From Myrmaecium sp. VS I D KN 1 (taxonomy: Eukaryota; Ascomycota; Dothideomycetes; Valsariales; Valsariaceae): DNA of 64,000 nucleotides. Under the pieces are notes generated by a model. The model was not told the origin of the DNA, ran no database searches, and worked only from the letters and a program-made list of their open reading frames with translations. The DNA is taken from contig JADQAV010000028.1 in the NCBI GenBank assembly GCA_019775845.1, positions 558,001-622,000 of the forward strand. The letters run 5' to 3'. Positions 26,451-36,560 of this stretch are shown in pieces. Each line of letters starts with the position of its first letter. The stretch's first letter is position 1. A program made the translations under genes and the position numbers.

Positions 26451-29200
26451 ATGTCTCGCTTTTTCGCCGGCGACAGCTCCAGCGAGTCCTCCTCCGACGA
26501 GGAGGAGCTCTACTCCGAAGAGGAGGAGGAAGAAGTCTCTGAAGAAGAATCCGAGGAGGAAAGCGAGGAGGATAGCGATGACTCGAGCGACGACGAAGGC
26601 GCCACTGGCGCCAAGAAGTTCTTGAAGGAGGTTTCGGACGAGAGCGAGGACGAGGATGAGGAGCGGGTGACGATAGTCAAGAGTGCGAAGGACAAGCGCT
26701 ACGAGGAACTCGAAGGCACCATCCGCCTCATCGAAAACGCCGAGAAGATCAATGACTGGGCCGTCATACAAGAACGTGAGTAGTCCGACAGTCAACGTCA
26801 ACGTTCGGGGGAAGAATGCGGTCCGGCATACTGACAGTGGAATGGACAGAGTATGACAAGTTAAACCGTCAGATTCCCTCCCTCATCAAGCAGAATGACG
26901 GAAAGGTGCCCAAGCTCTACATCAAGGCCATCGCCGACCTCGAGACGGTCATGCTTGAAACTCTCGAGAAGCAGAAGGTCTCTCCGAAGAAGATGAACGC
27001 CATCAACACTCGTGGTCTCAACGCCGTCAGACAGCGCATCCGCAAGAACAACAAGGAATACGCGAAAGAGATTGAGGCTTATCGGGCGGACAAGGAGGGC
27101 TTCATGCAGGAGGACGCTATCCCGGATGCTGCTGTCCCTACGCCTAAGAAGGCGAAGAAGTCTCTCTTCGAAGCCGGCGAGGCCGTTACTGGAGCTGGCG
27201 ATGACGGGTTCACCATGGTTGGTGCTGGCGGCAAGGCCATGCAGTACACCGCCGAGAGCATCCTCAAGCACCTCCGTACGATCGTGGAGGCTCGTGGTAG
27301 GAAGAACACCGACCGCCTCGAACAGATTCGGGTAAGCCAGCATTGGTGATATGTTAGCTGGCAATATGTGCTAACCTGTACTAGGTCATGGAGAAGCTGC
27401 GTGACGTTGCCACGACGGATTACCAGAAGATCCGTGTGCTTTTGACCATGATCTCTACTCGGTTCGACCTTACTCAGGGTACCGGTAACCAAATGTCTCA
27501 GGAGCAGTGGAAGCTGTAAGTTTTCGATGCGCTACCATCAGGGGTACCTTGCTAACCGCCTTTCTAGTGCCGAGCACGAACTCAACGAGCTTCTGAGCAT
27601 CTTGGAGAACAACAAGGAAATTGTGGTCATTGAGGATGCCGATGAGTGGGACGATGATGAGAAGCAGCCTCCTATGCCAGAAAACGGACCTCTGAAGGTT
27701 CCTGGCAGCGCTATTTCTTTCGTCGAAAGGCTCGATGACGAGTTGACCCGTGCTCTCCAACACATCGATCCTCATACCGCCGAATATGTCGAGAGACTCG
27801 CTGATGAGGGCGCCCTTTACAGCACCATCGTGCGCACGCTTCTCTACGCTGAGCGCTTGAACAAGGAAGTCAAGTCCGAAGCTGCTCAAGAGGGCATTAA
27901 CCGTGTCGTCATGCGGCGCTTGGAGCACGTCTACTTTAAGCCCTCGCAAGTGGTTGTCATCCTTGAAGAGAACACCTGGAAGTCCTTGCCCCAGGGCGTC
28001 GACTCTGAGATCACCCCCCGTGAGACTTCGAAGGACAGCACCAAGCTTGTTCAGACTCTCTGCACATACCTTTTCCGCCATTCCGAGGGCATCATCCGGG
28101 CTCGTGCCATGCTTTGCCAGGTTTACTTCATGGCTCTGCATGACCAGTACTACAAGGCTCGCGATATGATGTTGATGTCCCATCTCCAGGAGACTATCAA
28201 CAACTTTGACGTCAGCACCCAGATTCTCTTCAACCGCGCCTTGGTTCAGGTCGGCCTTTGCGCGTTCCGCGCTGGCCTTGTTTACGAGGCCCAGACTTCT
28301 CTTCAGGAGATTTGCGGTAGCAACAGGCAGAAGGAATTGCTCGCCCAGGGTCTTCAGATGCAGAGGTATTCTCAGATTTCGCCTGAGCAGGAACGTCTGG
28401 AGAAGCAACGCCAGCTTCCCTTCCATATGCACATTAATCTCGAGTTGCTTGAGTGCGTCTACCTGACTTGCTCGATGCTTCTCGAAATCCCTCTTCTCGC
28501 CCAAATTGGCTCATCCCCGGATATCCGCAAGAGGGTCATCAGCAAGACATACAGAAGGTTGCTAGAGTACCACGAGAGGCAAATCTTCACGGGTCCTCCC
28601 GAAAACACTAGGGACCATGTCATGCAGGCATCCAAGGCTTTGGCTGCTGGTGAGTGGAAGAAGGCCGCTGACTTCATCAACTCCATTAAGATCTGGGATC
28701 TTATGGCCCAGTCCGACAAGATCAAGTCGATGCTTTCTGCTCAGATCCAGGAGGAAGGTCTCCGTACATACCTCTTCACCTACGCTCCTTTCTACGATAC
28801 CCTCTCTATCTCTACTCTGGCCTCCATGTTCGAGCTTTCCGAGCGTAAAGTCTCTGCTGTTGTCAGCAAGATGATCTCGCACGAAGAGCTTGCCGCTGCC
28901 CTTGACCAGGTCAACAACGCTATCATCTTCCGGAAGGGTGTTGAGCTCTCTAGGCTTCAGACATTGGCTCTGTCTCTCGCCGATAAGGCCAGCGGTCTCA
29001 TTGAATCCAACGAGAAGACTCTGGAGCAGAGGACACAAGGCACCGCTAATGCCTTCGAGCGACAAGGTGGCCAGGGCGGTCGTGGTGGACGTGGCGGCAA
29101 CCGGGGCGGACGGGGTCCGGGACGAGGAGGTGCGCAGGGGAACAGGCCCAGGGGTCAGGGCTTCACGGGCGGCGCTCTTGGACGGGCCATTCAGGCATAG
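26451..29200 (+). CDS. nip1: Translation initiation factor eIF3 subunit C (NIP1)
   Basis: Core subunit of the eIF3 complex, cytoplasmic, which bridges eIF1, eIF5 and the 40S subunit during scanning. Four exons (26451-26775, 26850-27331, 27385-27515, 27568-29200) give 856 aa, normal for fungal eIF3c. The protein opens [19 protein letters not shown] and continues with an acidic Ser/Glu/Asp stretch to about residue 75, matching family N-termini. The helical middle region leads to a C-terminal PCI domain (about 590-770). The last ~45 residues are RGG-rich ([14 protein letters not shown]), a probable RNA-binding tail. Introns of 74, 53 and 52 nt each restore the frame. The gene converges with SNF8, whose stop lies 337 bp downstream. 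Confidence 0.96.
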
Positions 29201-29537
29201 ACGGTCGTTCGGTGGTTCGCACTTATGTTTTTCCTTTTCTTCTCTGAAAGCTGTCACATTACGGCGAAGTTTTGCATGGCTACGGATGACGATGATGCGC
29301 CCTTATGATAAGGCATGCTTGCCAATGCGGGTATCGTGTGGTATTTCATCTAACGTAGAACAAAAGAATCGGTTTCTGTTATCCCATGCTCCGTGCCAAT
29401 GCTCCATGCTTAAGTGTGTCGCCTTCTTCTTGAGATTCAGCTTGCCTCCAAACGGAAGCTGGATCGCTGGTATAGTTGCCAAGTCATTACGCTCACTGTG
29501 AGCCGAGATGCTGCCGCACCACTGCAATCGTAGGCCA
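29201..29537. other. Convergent 3' region of eIF3c and SNF8
   Basis: 337 bp between two stop codons facing each other. It must hold both polyadenylation regions. Short frames here are not supported. Confidence 0.5.
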
Positions 29538-30389
29538 TCAACCAGTGTCGTGAATCAGAGTGGGAGACCAGTATTCTGATTCTTCCGCTTGTCGGTCTAT
29601 CCACACCAGTGAGTCGGCCATGAGATCATCGATCACCGCAACGGCTCTTGCTCGATCCCAATTGAGATTTATTTGCAGCATAGAGACAGTGACATAACCA
29701 AGCAATTGAATGGCCTCGAGCACGGTGGACTGATCCGTGTTGAGCTCTTTGGGTATCGACCGGATCATTTGTTTGTGGCCAAGCTTCATAATGGTAAACC
29801 CAGATCCAAGAGGCTCCAGGGACTTGACGGCACGGAGGACATCGTCACTGAAGGCTTTGGCGTTAGCGATCTCAGGCATGGCTGTTATCACAGTACATCC
29901 TACATACTCCGAGACTTCCATCCCGCCGCCGACTCCGTTGCCTTTCTGCACTCTCTCCCTCACCTCCTGCAAGCTGATCATCCCGCCATTCTCCGCGCGC
30001 GTCTCCCGGCAGACCTCCACCACCCGCACGGCCAGCTCGAAGTAGAAGTCGTTCACCGAGCCTCCGAGCATCTGCGCCCAGAAGCTCCCTCCCGTGGCCC
30101 CATCCTTCCCATCCGCCGCTTTTCGCTGGTGCGAGGACACCAAGGGATCCACGCCGATGGCGTTGCACATCCGAGCAAACTCGGCGCGGAAGCTAGGGTC
30201 GGACCGGATGTCTTTGGCATGTGTGATACTGAACTGGTGGAGGGCCTGCTGGAAGACGGAAAGCTGGGTCTGGAGGGATTCTAGATGGGAGGTACGGAGC
30301 TGCGTGCCGTGCGAGGCGTACTGGGCGGACGTGATGTGGTTGCGCATGAAGGCGGAGATGCCGACACCGCGACGGGTATTGTTTGACAT
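29538..30389 (-). CDS. snf8: ESCRT-II subunit SNF8/VPS22
   Basis: Winged-helix subunit of ESCRT-II, which sorts ubiquitinated membrane proteins into multivesicular bodies; in fungi it also takes part in Rim/Pal pH signalling. The N-terminus TRRGVGISAF and the blocks MCNAIGVDPL, FWAQMLG, DFYFELAVRVVEVC, NGGMISLQEV and SIPKELN are diagnostic. The frame is open throughout, but 29848-29907 is best read as a 60-nt intron: GTATGT donor, CGCTAAC branch and TTCAG acceptor. Removing it gives EVSDDDVLRAVKSLEPLG, matching the family, whereas reading through inserts 20 foreign residues. Spliced product 263 aa, against about 250 in animals. It is divergent from RPL7 with start codons 335 bp apart. Confidence 0.93.
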   Translation of the reverse strand: MSNNTRRGVGISAFMRNHITSAQYASHGTQLRTSHLESLQTQLSVFQQALHQFSITHAKDIRSDPSFRAEFARMCNAIGVDPLVSSHQRKAADGKDGATGGSFWAQMLGGSVNDFYFELAVRVVEVCRETRAENGGMISLQEVRERVQKGNGVGGGMEVSEYVGCTVITAMPEIANAKAFSDDVLRAVKSLEPLGSGFTIMKLGHKQMIRSIPKELNTDQSTVLEAIQLLGYVTVSMLQINLNWDRARAVAVIDDLMADSLVWIDRQAEESEYWSPTLIHDTG

Positions 30390-30724
30390 GTTGGCGAGCT
30401 GGCGACAGAAGATAAGAAGCTGATCAATCTGGTGACATGAAAGTTCGTGTAGCAGTTACAAGTTATCCTCCAGCACCTAGCACTTACCACTGGTCGAGTT
30501 GAAGCCGATGTGGTTCCTCGGTTGCGATAGAGGTTGGTCCGATAAGCGCACGGATCCCGAGGGCCCGACAGCCGGACGGTGCAGCAAGTCTTGGCGCGGA
30601 ACAACCTTTGACCGCACTCCCACCATCGATTTTCTCTTCGTTTTTCAGGGCCGCCTCTCTTCTCTCATCCGCCAAACGACAACGACCACCGGGGACTAAC
30701 ATATCTCGCAGCACTTCATACACA
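30390..30724. promoter_or_regulatory. Divergent promoter shared by SNF8 and RPL7
   Basis: 335 bp between the two start codons, so it must serve both the strongly expressed ribosomal protein gene and SNF8. I see no clear TATA box. Short frames across it are not supported. Confidence 0.5.
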
Positions 30725-32222
30725 ATGGCCGCCACGTACGTACTGATCATTCGTCCCAGTCGCTGATGTACCCGAGGCAGAGAGCTGCAATGGTCGCGCT
30801 TGTTTTGCTGGAGCCGCTGTTCGACAGCGCCAGCTCGATTCTTCCTGCTACACTATCCTGCCAGAGTTGTGCATGCGGACATGCTCACCTGGCAGAATGA
30901 GAGTTCGGGGTATTGGGGTTGAAGGGCGTATGCATCCGCACCTTCTCCCTTAAATGGATATGCCGCATGCGCTTTCTGGGCGCGAAATCGCCCGTCCAAA
31001 GCTGCAAACACAATGCGCGCAACGTTCTTGAACTTCGGTTCGGGGTTTTGTCGCTTGAGGGATGGCTAACCGACGTCTCTGTACTTGCTGTACATGCGCT
31101 GGACATCCCTCATCGATCAAAGTTATCGTCGAGTTTATCTCCAGTAGAGAATGCCGCACCAGCCGCAGTTCTCTTCTTGGAGTACTCAGGGACACATTTC
31201 ATGTGTTCATAGACCATTCTAACATCTGCCCCGGGCTTACAGTAGCGTTCCCACCAAGGACCAGGTCCTTGTCCCCGAGACCCTCCTTAAGAAGAGGAAG
31301 AGCCAAGAGAAGGCTCGCGAGGCCCGTGCTGCTGAGACCCAGAAGAAGCGTGAGGTACGTTGGAGATACACTGCGGTGCTTTGTGGCTTTGGAGAACCAA
31401 CTACCAAGATGACAACTACCCACAACGAGACTAGACCTACGGGTCGATGCTGTCGTTAACTATCTTTCGGGTCTGAGTCGATTGGTTCTCCACTGTATGC
31501 AGCACCGTCGCAATAGAGCAAGGCTAACGTTCCCACGCTCAGGCCAACAAGGAGAAGCGCAAGGTCATCTTCAAGCGCGCGGAGTCCTACGTCAAGGAGT
31601 ACCGTGACGCAGAGCGTGAGAAGATCAGGCTCAGCCGTGCTGCCAAGCAGGATGGCTCCTTCTACGTCCCTGCTGAGGCCAAGCTTGCCTTCGTTGTCCG
31701 CATCAAGGGTATCAACAAGATTGACCCCAAGAAGCGCAAGACCCTCCAGCTTCTTCGTCTTCTTCAGATCAACAACGGTGTCTTTGTCAAGTTGACCAAG
31801 GCTACCATTGAGATGTTGAAGATCGTTGAGCCTTACATTGCCTACGGTTACCCCAACCTCAAGAGCGTCCGCGAGCTCATCTACAGTAAGTCGAACATTT
31901 CATCTCATGTACAGACAGTCCGACTAACTGTTCCTCAGAGCGTGGTTACGGCAAGGTCAACAAGCAGAGGATTCCTCTTACCGACAACGCCATCATCGAG
32001 GAGCACCTCGGCAAGTACGGCATTGTCTGCGTTGAGGACTTGATCCACGAGATCTACACCGTTGGTCCCAACTTCAAGCAGGCCAGCAACTTCCTCTGGC
32101 CCTTCAAGCTCTCCAACCCTACTGGTGGTTTCCGCACCCGCAAGTTCAAGCACTTCATCGAGGGTGGTGACCTTGGCAACCGTGAGGAGCACATCAACGC
32201 TCTCATCAAGCAGATGAACTAG
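30725..32222 (+). CDS. rpl7: 60S ribosomal protein L7 (uL30)
   Basis: Structural protein of the large ribosomal subunit. Exons 30725-30735, 31243-31354, 31543-31885 and 31939-32222 give 249 aa, the family length. Blocks seen: [85 protein letters not shown], and the C-terminal [19 protein letters not shown]. The first exon encodes only MAA plus part of a Thr codon, a common layout for ribosomal protein genes. Intron 1 is 507 nt (branch CTAAC, acceptor TTACAG), intron 2 is 188 nt and intron 3 is 53 nt. Introns 1 and 2 are unusually long for this window, and intron 2 contains a probable snoRNA. Confidence 0.95.
31390..31492 (+). ncRNA. Putative intronic C/D-box snoRNA (snR39/snR39b type)
   Basis: Lies inside RPL7 intron 2. 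A perfect 11-bp inverted repeat (TGGAGAACCAA at 31390-31400, TTGGTTCTCCA at 31482-31492) forms a terminal stem. Five nt inside it are a C box with one mismatch (AAGATGA, 31406-31412) and, five nt inside the other arm, a D box (CTGA, 31473-31476). The 13 nt directly before the D box (CTATCTTTCGGGT, 31460-31472) pair with the conserved 25S rRNA segment ACCCGAAAGATGG, with one G-U pair. The fifth nucleotide before the D box pairs with the G of ACCCG, predicting 2'-O-methylation there (yeast G805, if I recall the numbering correctly). In S. cerevisiae, introns of RPL7A and RPL7B host snR39 and snR59, which target A807 in the same segment, so host gene and target both agree. Confidence 0.8.
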
Positions 32223-35200
32223 GTTCACGTCAAAAAAGTTCGGACGGCGATGCAGGGGGCTTTGTAGGCTTTAGCTGGCTCAAATACCATGGGATCCTTT
32301 TCAGACATATTGGCGTAAAGGAGTTGAATCGTAATGATGACATGACTGCTACTTCTGTCCCAACCTGTACCCTTGTTGCTGATGTGAGCCTCTGTGTAAC
32401 GGATCGCCTACCAGTGCATGGTATGGAGCGCCCAGCCGATCTGCCCTGAAGATTGGAGGCGAGTACGGCTTTGGTCTGTGGAGCGCCAGCAGCGCCGGAA
32501 AATCGAGATTTTCTTTTTTGGCGAGGTGGACCAGGCAAGCTTGGACTCACGCAAGACCTTACGTCCACATGATGCTCCCACCTCCATCCCATCTCCATCC
32601 CACCTCCGAGGCTATGCGGCCGACGGAGGCGTTGGAAGGGGGCGAAAGGGCGCCGAGGCATCCGACTGTCCGTGGCGACGGGATGTCAGGATGCAGGTCA
32701 GGCTGCAGCCTTGCGGGTGGTTCTTGCTACATCAAGGATATTCCAGTATGCGCCTGCAGGGAGGGGAGGGGACGGGAATGAGAGGGGAGTAGGTAACGTT
32801 ATGACGCTGACCACACCCGATCCCGCGACCTCCCACTCCCCCTCCCCTCTTCCGTTCTTCTCTCTGACGTCGTGTTTCTATACTATATATAATTCTTACC
32901 GTTCATGCGAAGAAGCTATACAAACAGTACGCCTGTTCCGCCTTATTGGTTGCTTTCTTCTCTCCTTTTTCTTTCTGGTTTCTTTTCATATCGTTTCGAC
33001 GTTCGCTGTTGGATGGGATGAAGTACTACTGTCGAGGAGACTAGGTACTGTCAAGGAGATTTGTCGAAGCCTTCTGGGGGGTACTCATAGATACATTTAT
33101 CTATCGTGGCCTGTCATCATGTCGGCGGTAGGAGGTACCCAGGCACATACAGTACCAAAAGTCCTATAGGTAAGTGCTACGATTTCATATGCAAAAGCCG
33201 ATGCGGCTCGTGGACCGTCGGCGTAAGAGGACCTGTTGGCAAAGGCTTGGAATCCCTCATGTGTCTCTCTATCCCTCTCACTTTCTTCTCACTTTATGAG
33301 AGGGATGCATACCTTATTGGCGTTGCAAGGGTTGAGTCCTGTACGTCCGTCCCTTCTTTTCGCATTGTGTGTGCTGTGTTTGATCTTGATGAATGACACG
33401 CCAACGAATAAATAACAAACACGTTTGATTACTATATTTAAATGGATTAATATCGAGTAGGCATGGAGGGAACTTCCTAGGGACTGCGAAAGGGTGGAAG
33501 GGAAGATAGATGAAGTAGAAATGAAGGGGATTTTCAAATATTTCTCCCCTCATGCGGGATGATTGTTAGGGGGCGATATTAGGTTTTGTATGGGTATAGT
33601 ACTATGCTCATTTCGCTTGGATGGGTGAAGTAGATGAGTTGTTGACTTTCACTTTGCTTTTTTTTAATTTCTTGTTTGTTTTTCTGTTTTGTTTGACCTT
33701 AATGGCCCTGGTGCATGGAGGAGGCGGTAGGTAGCAGAGTTCGTGGAAGGTTTGGCGGGGAGTTTGCAGTTGCTGTTGCAGTTGCAGTGGCATGGGGAGG
33801 GTTTGTTTTTGCTTCTGCCGAACCGCGCGCTGCAGGACGGGATGTTTCCAGGCTGGGAACTACCGGTCAATTCTAGGCAGGACACTGGTTAACCTCTTCA
33901 CGGAAAGAAAGGATAAGAAAATGAGAGAGAGCGGATCTACAGCGTACATATGTGTGTGGACGGAAGAAGTACTGGACTTCCAAGCGCGATGCGGTCAATG
34001 ACGGGTAGAGATGTGTGGAGATGGATGCGGTCGTATCATCCAGGCATCATCAACATCATCAACATCATCGGTCAGCCGACGAAGCAGCCCATGACTATTC
34101 ATCACTAAATACTATCTGTACCTATTTTACTGTATTTAAATAGGACAGGTTATTCCGAGAAATGCCACATGAGTTCGTCGCCGCCGTCGTTCCGACCGTT
34201 CCGTGCGGCTCTTTGCGGTCAGTTGCTCCTTTTGGTCATGAGAATGCAAGCGGTCAGGTTGAGCAAGAGAAAAGAGAGAGTGAGAGTGAGAGATGCGATG
34301 GGATGCGATGCTCCTCCGCCCGTTGGCTGGCCGTTCAAAGGGAAGCTCGAGACACATCCGCCCCGGCTTCGCTTTCGGATTGGCGCGCTGTCGACGTGGC
34401 CTTGTTGTGCCGACACTCTGCCCGTTTGCCCTTTAGCACCTTCGGTAAAGTGAAGAAAAACGTGGTAGGCGCGAAGCGATCGGAGTCGCTGCAGAAGCCG
34501 ATGAGAGATAATACCGGCGATTCGTCTTGTCTTTCGCCATGCAAAACTGTCATCTATTCCACTAGCGGTTTACCTGACTACCTCTAGTAGTATCTGCTAC
34601 CTACTGCGGTGATTCTCCGTCGGGCGGGACTGGGAGTGGGCGGGTTTCCCTCGTCGTGCAGCAAAGTCGGTTGTCTTTGTGCCTGTGGATTTTTTCTTCA
34701 CTTTTGGGGGGAGTGGTTGGTTTGCGGGCGACGGCTGGGCTGGGCTGGCTGGGTGGGAGGAGCAGAGCCCCCCAAGTGACAGCCAATGACGATGTGGGCA
34801 AATGAAAGGTTTTTTTTTTCTTCCTTCCTTCCACCTTCTGGTCGGATGGAAGGCAGGAATTTTCACCCTCCGTCCGTTCACCCAACCAACCATCCCCCAT
34901 CCCTGGCGTCCCCCAGCAGCCCAGCGGAAAAAGAAGGACGTCAAGCGGGCGGGATACTACTCCTATGAATGGGGAGGGGGAATGTGAAATGGGGGAAAAT
35001 GAGCACAAACCTCGCTCCCCCCACCCGGCCGGCCAGCTGCAACGGCCCCCTTGGGCATAGGCCGAGCGCGGCCGTGGTGGCCATGGACCAAGGCGACGTT
35101 AGTGTTGGACGTCGGCCGTGTGCGATCCCAAGCCACCGCCGGTCCTCTGGCCGCTCCTGACTGGTCTGGGTTCCCCCCAGCTGGCCTTCGCCGGTCCACT

Positions 35201-36459
35201 AGTCCCCGTCGTCGCAGCGCACTGCAAGGCCTGCATCGGCCCCTTCCTTTCCTTTCCTTCAGATCGCGTGTGGACTTGTGGGCTGTGGGCGTGCGTGTGC
35301 GAGAACGCTACACCCGCTTCTCTCTCTCTCTCCTCCTTCCAACTTCTTCTCCCTCCTCTTCCTCCTCCACCTCCTCCCTTCCCTGTCTCTCGCCCCTCCC
35401 CTCCCCCATCTCTCTCCCTCTTCTCCCTTCCTTCACACCGGCTCTTTGGTGTCCGCGCTCGCCGCCTGAACACGGGCGAAGCAGCTTCTCGATCCTCTTT
35501 CGCCTCCGGCGTTCGACTTATTTGAGTTTTCCCGCTTACGACCCCGTTCAGCCTGGCACCTGGCCTGCGGATTCGACGGCATCAGGCACAGCCTCCCATC
35601 TCGCACCGCCGACCCTAGGAGTCCGTCGCCAACCTCACCTCCCTCCTACCTGCGCGTCCTCTCTCTCTCTCTCCGCCTCCGTCGCTTCGAAGACGTTGCC
35701 TCCTGTACCCGACGCTTGCGGTTGACCTGCGGTTGCCATAGCGAAGAGTCCGCATAACAAGCCGTTGGAGCCTGCAACGCCTCGAAGACAGACGCCTGCA
35801 AAGCAAAACAGGGCGGTCAAGGACAACACGGACACGGCGAAGTCGAGAATCATCACCTGCTGCCATCTTTAGCCGTGGTCACATTATTCGGATCACTAGC
35901 TTCTCGGATTTTCCTTTTTTTGTGGTTCTCTGACCTTTTTTGTTGAAGCGTCATCGTCATCGCGCACTTCGCCTCCCTTGGTCAGGTCGATTTCGCACTT
36001 GATTTCCATCGTGCCCCGACCAGCATAATATCGCATTCGACCTTTACCACCGCTTCGCAGGACGTTCTATTAAGTTAGAGACGTCCACCTTTACGCCGAT
36101 CCGTTTCCGTCTAATACATCGACCCGAATACGTCCACTCCTACCGACAGTCACCTCTACGTTGTGACAGCTGTCTCTCGACTTTCGCGTTTGCCTTCGTC
36201 GCCTCGTGCACAGTCGCGTTTCAAGGCATTCGTCACCGTCTCGGAAGCTTGACGCACGCGATCGATACTGAGCACACGAGGCTCCAGCCCTGCGACAAAC
36301 TTGAACACAAGCTTGACGAGTAGCCCACCGCGTCAAATACAGCAGCCTTCCGGACCAGTTACCAACAACCTTGCATGACCGCGATATTCTAAGAGGGTTT
36401 CTGCAGCTTCTTCAGAGCGTACGCTCGCACCATCTTGCCGGTCGGGAGTAGGAGAGACG
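32223..36459. other. Long gene-poor region between RPL7 and the Clg1-like cyclin
   Basis: About 4.2 kb without a recognisable gene. 33,400-33,700 is T/A-rich. 34,041-34,067 carries a short CATCATCAA-type repeat. 35,311-35,440 is a pyrimidine-rich tract with CT runs, followed by C/T-rich DNA up to 36,300, typical of a long fungal 5' leader. The frames of 100-220 codons here (for example 35051-35725 plus) are Ser/Pro/Arg-rich products of the skewed base composition. Confidence 0.45.
35311..35440 (+). repeat. Pyrimidine-rich low-complexity tract
   Basis: Nearly all C and T on the plus strand, including a run of CT dinucleotides near 35320-35332. Such tracts are common in fungal promoters and leaders; it may lie in the 5' leader of the cyclin gene downstream. 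Confidence 0.7.
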
Positions 36460-36508
36460 GTGAGCTGCCTAGCGTTTTCGCTCCGGGCATCGCATCTAAC
36501 CTCTGCAG
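36460..36508 (+). other. Probable intron in the 5' leader of the cyclin gene
   Basis: Donor GTGAGC, branch CATCTAACC and acceptor CTGCAG within 49 nt make a complete fungal intron signature. It interrupts the upstream part of the open frame that begins at 36435, so that earlier ATG is unlikely to be the start and 36561 is preferred. Confidence 0.65.
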
Positions 36509-36560
36509 GGTGTCATTCACACCGGTCTTTTCCAGCCGTCAGCGATCTCGGGTCGACACC

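Noticed and set aside
27470-28504. 344-codon minus-strand frame
   Set aside because: Exact antisense of the eIF3c fourth exon, which is a well-conserved gene.
32334-32450. Possible C/D snoRNA after RPL7 (ATGATGA at 32334)
   Set aside because: CTGA copies follow, but there is no terminal stem and I could not match a guide to rRNA.
34041-34067. CATCATCAA repeat as a CRISPR or minisatellite
   Set aside because: Only about three short units without spacers; a simple microsatellite.
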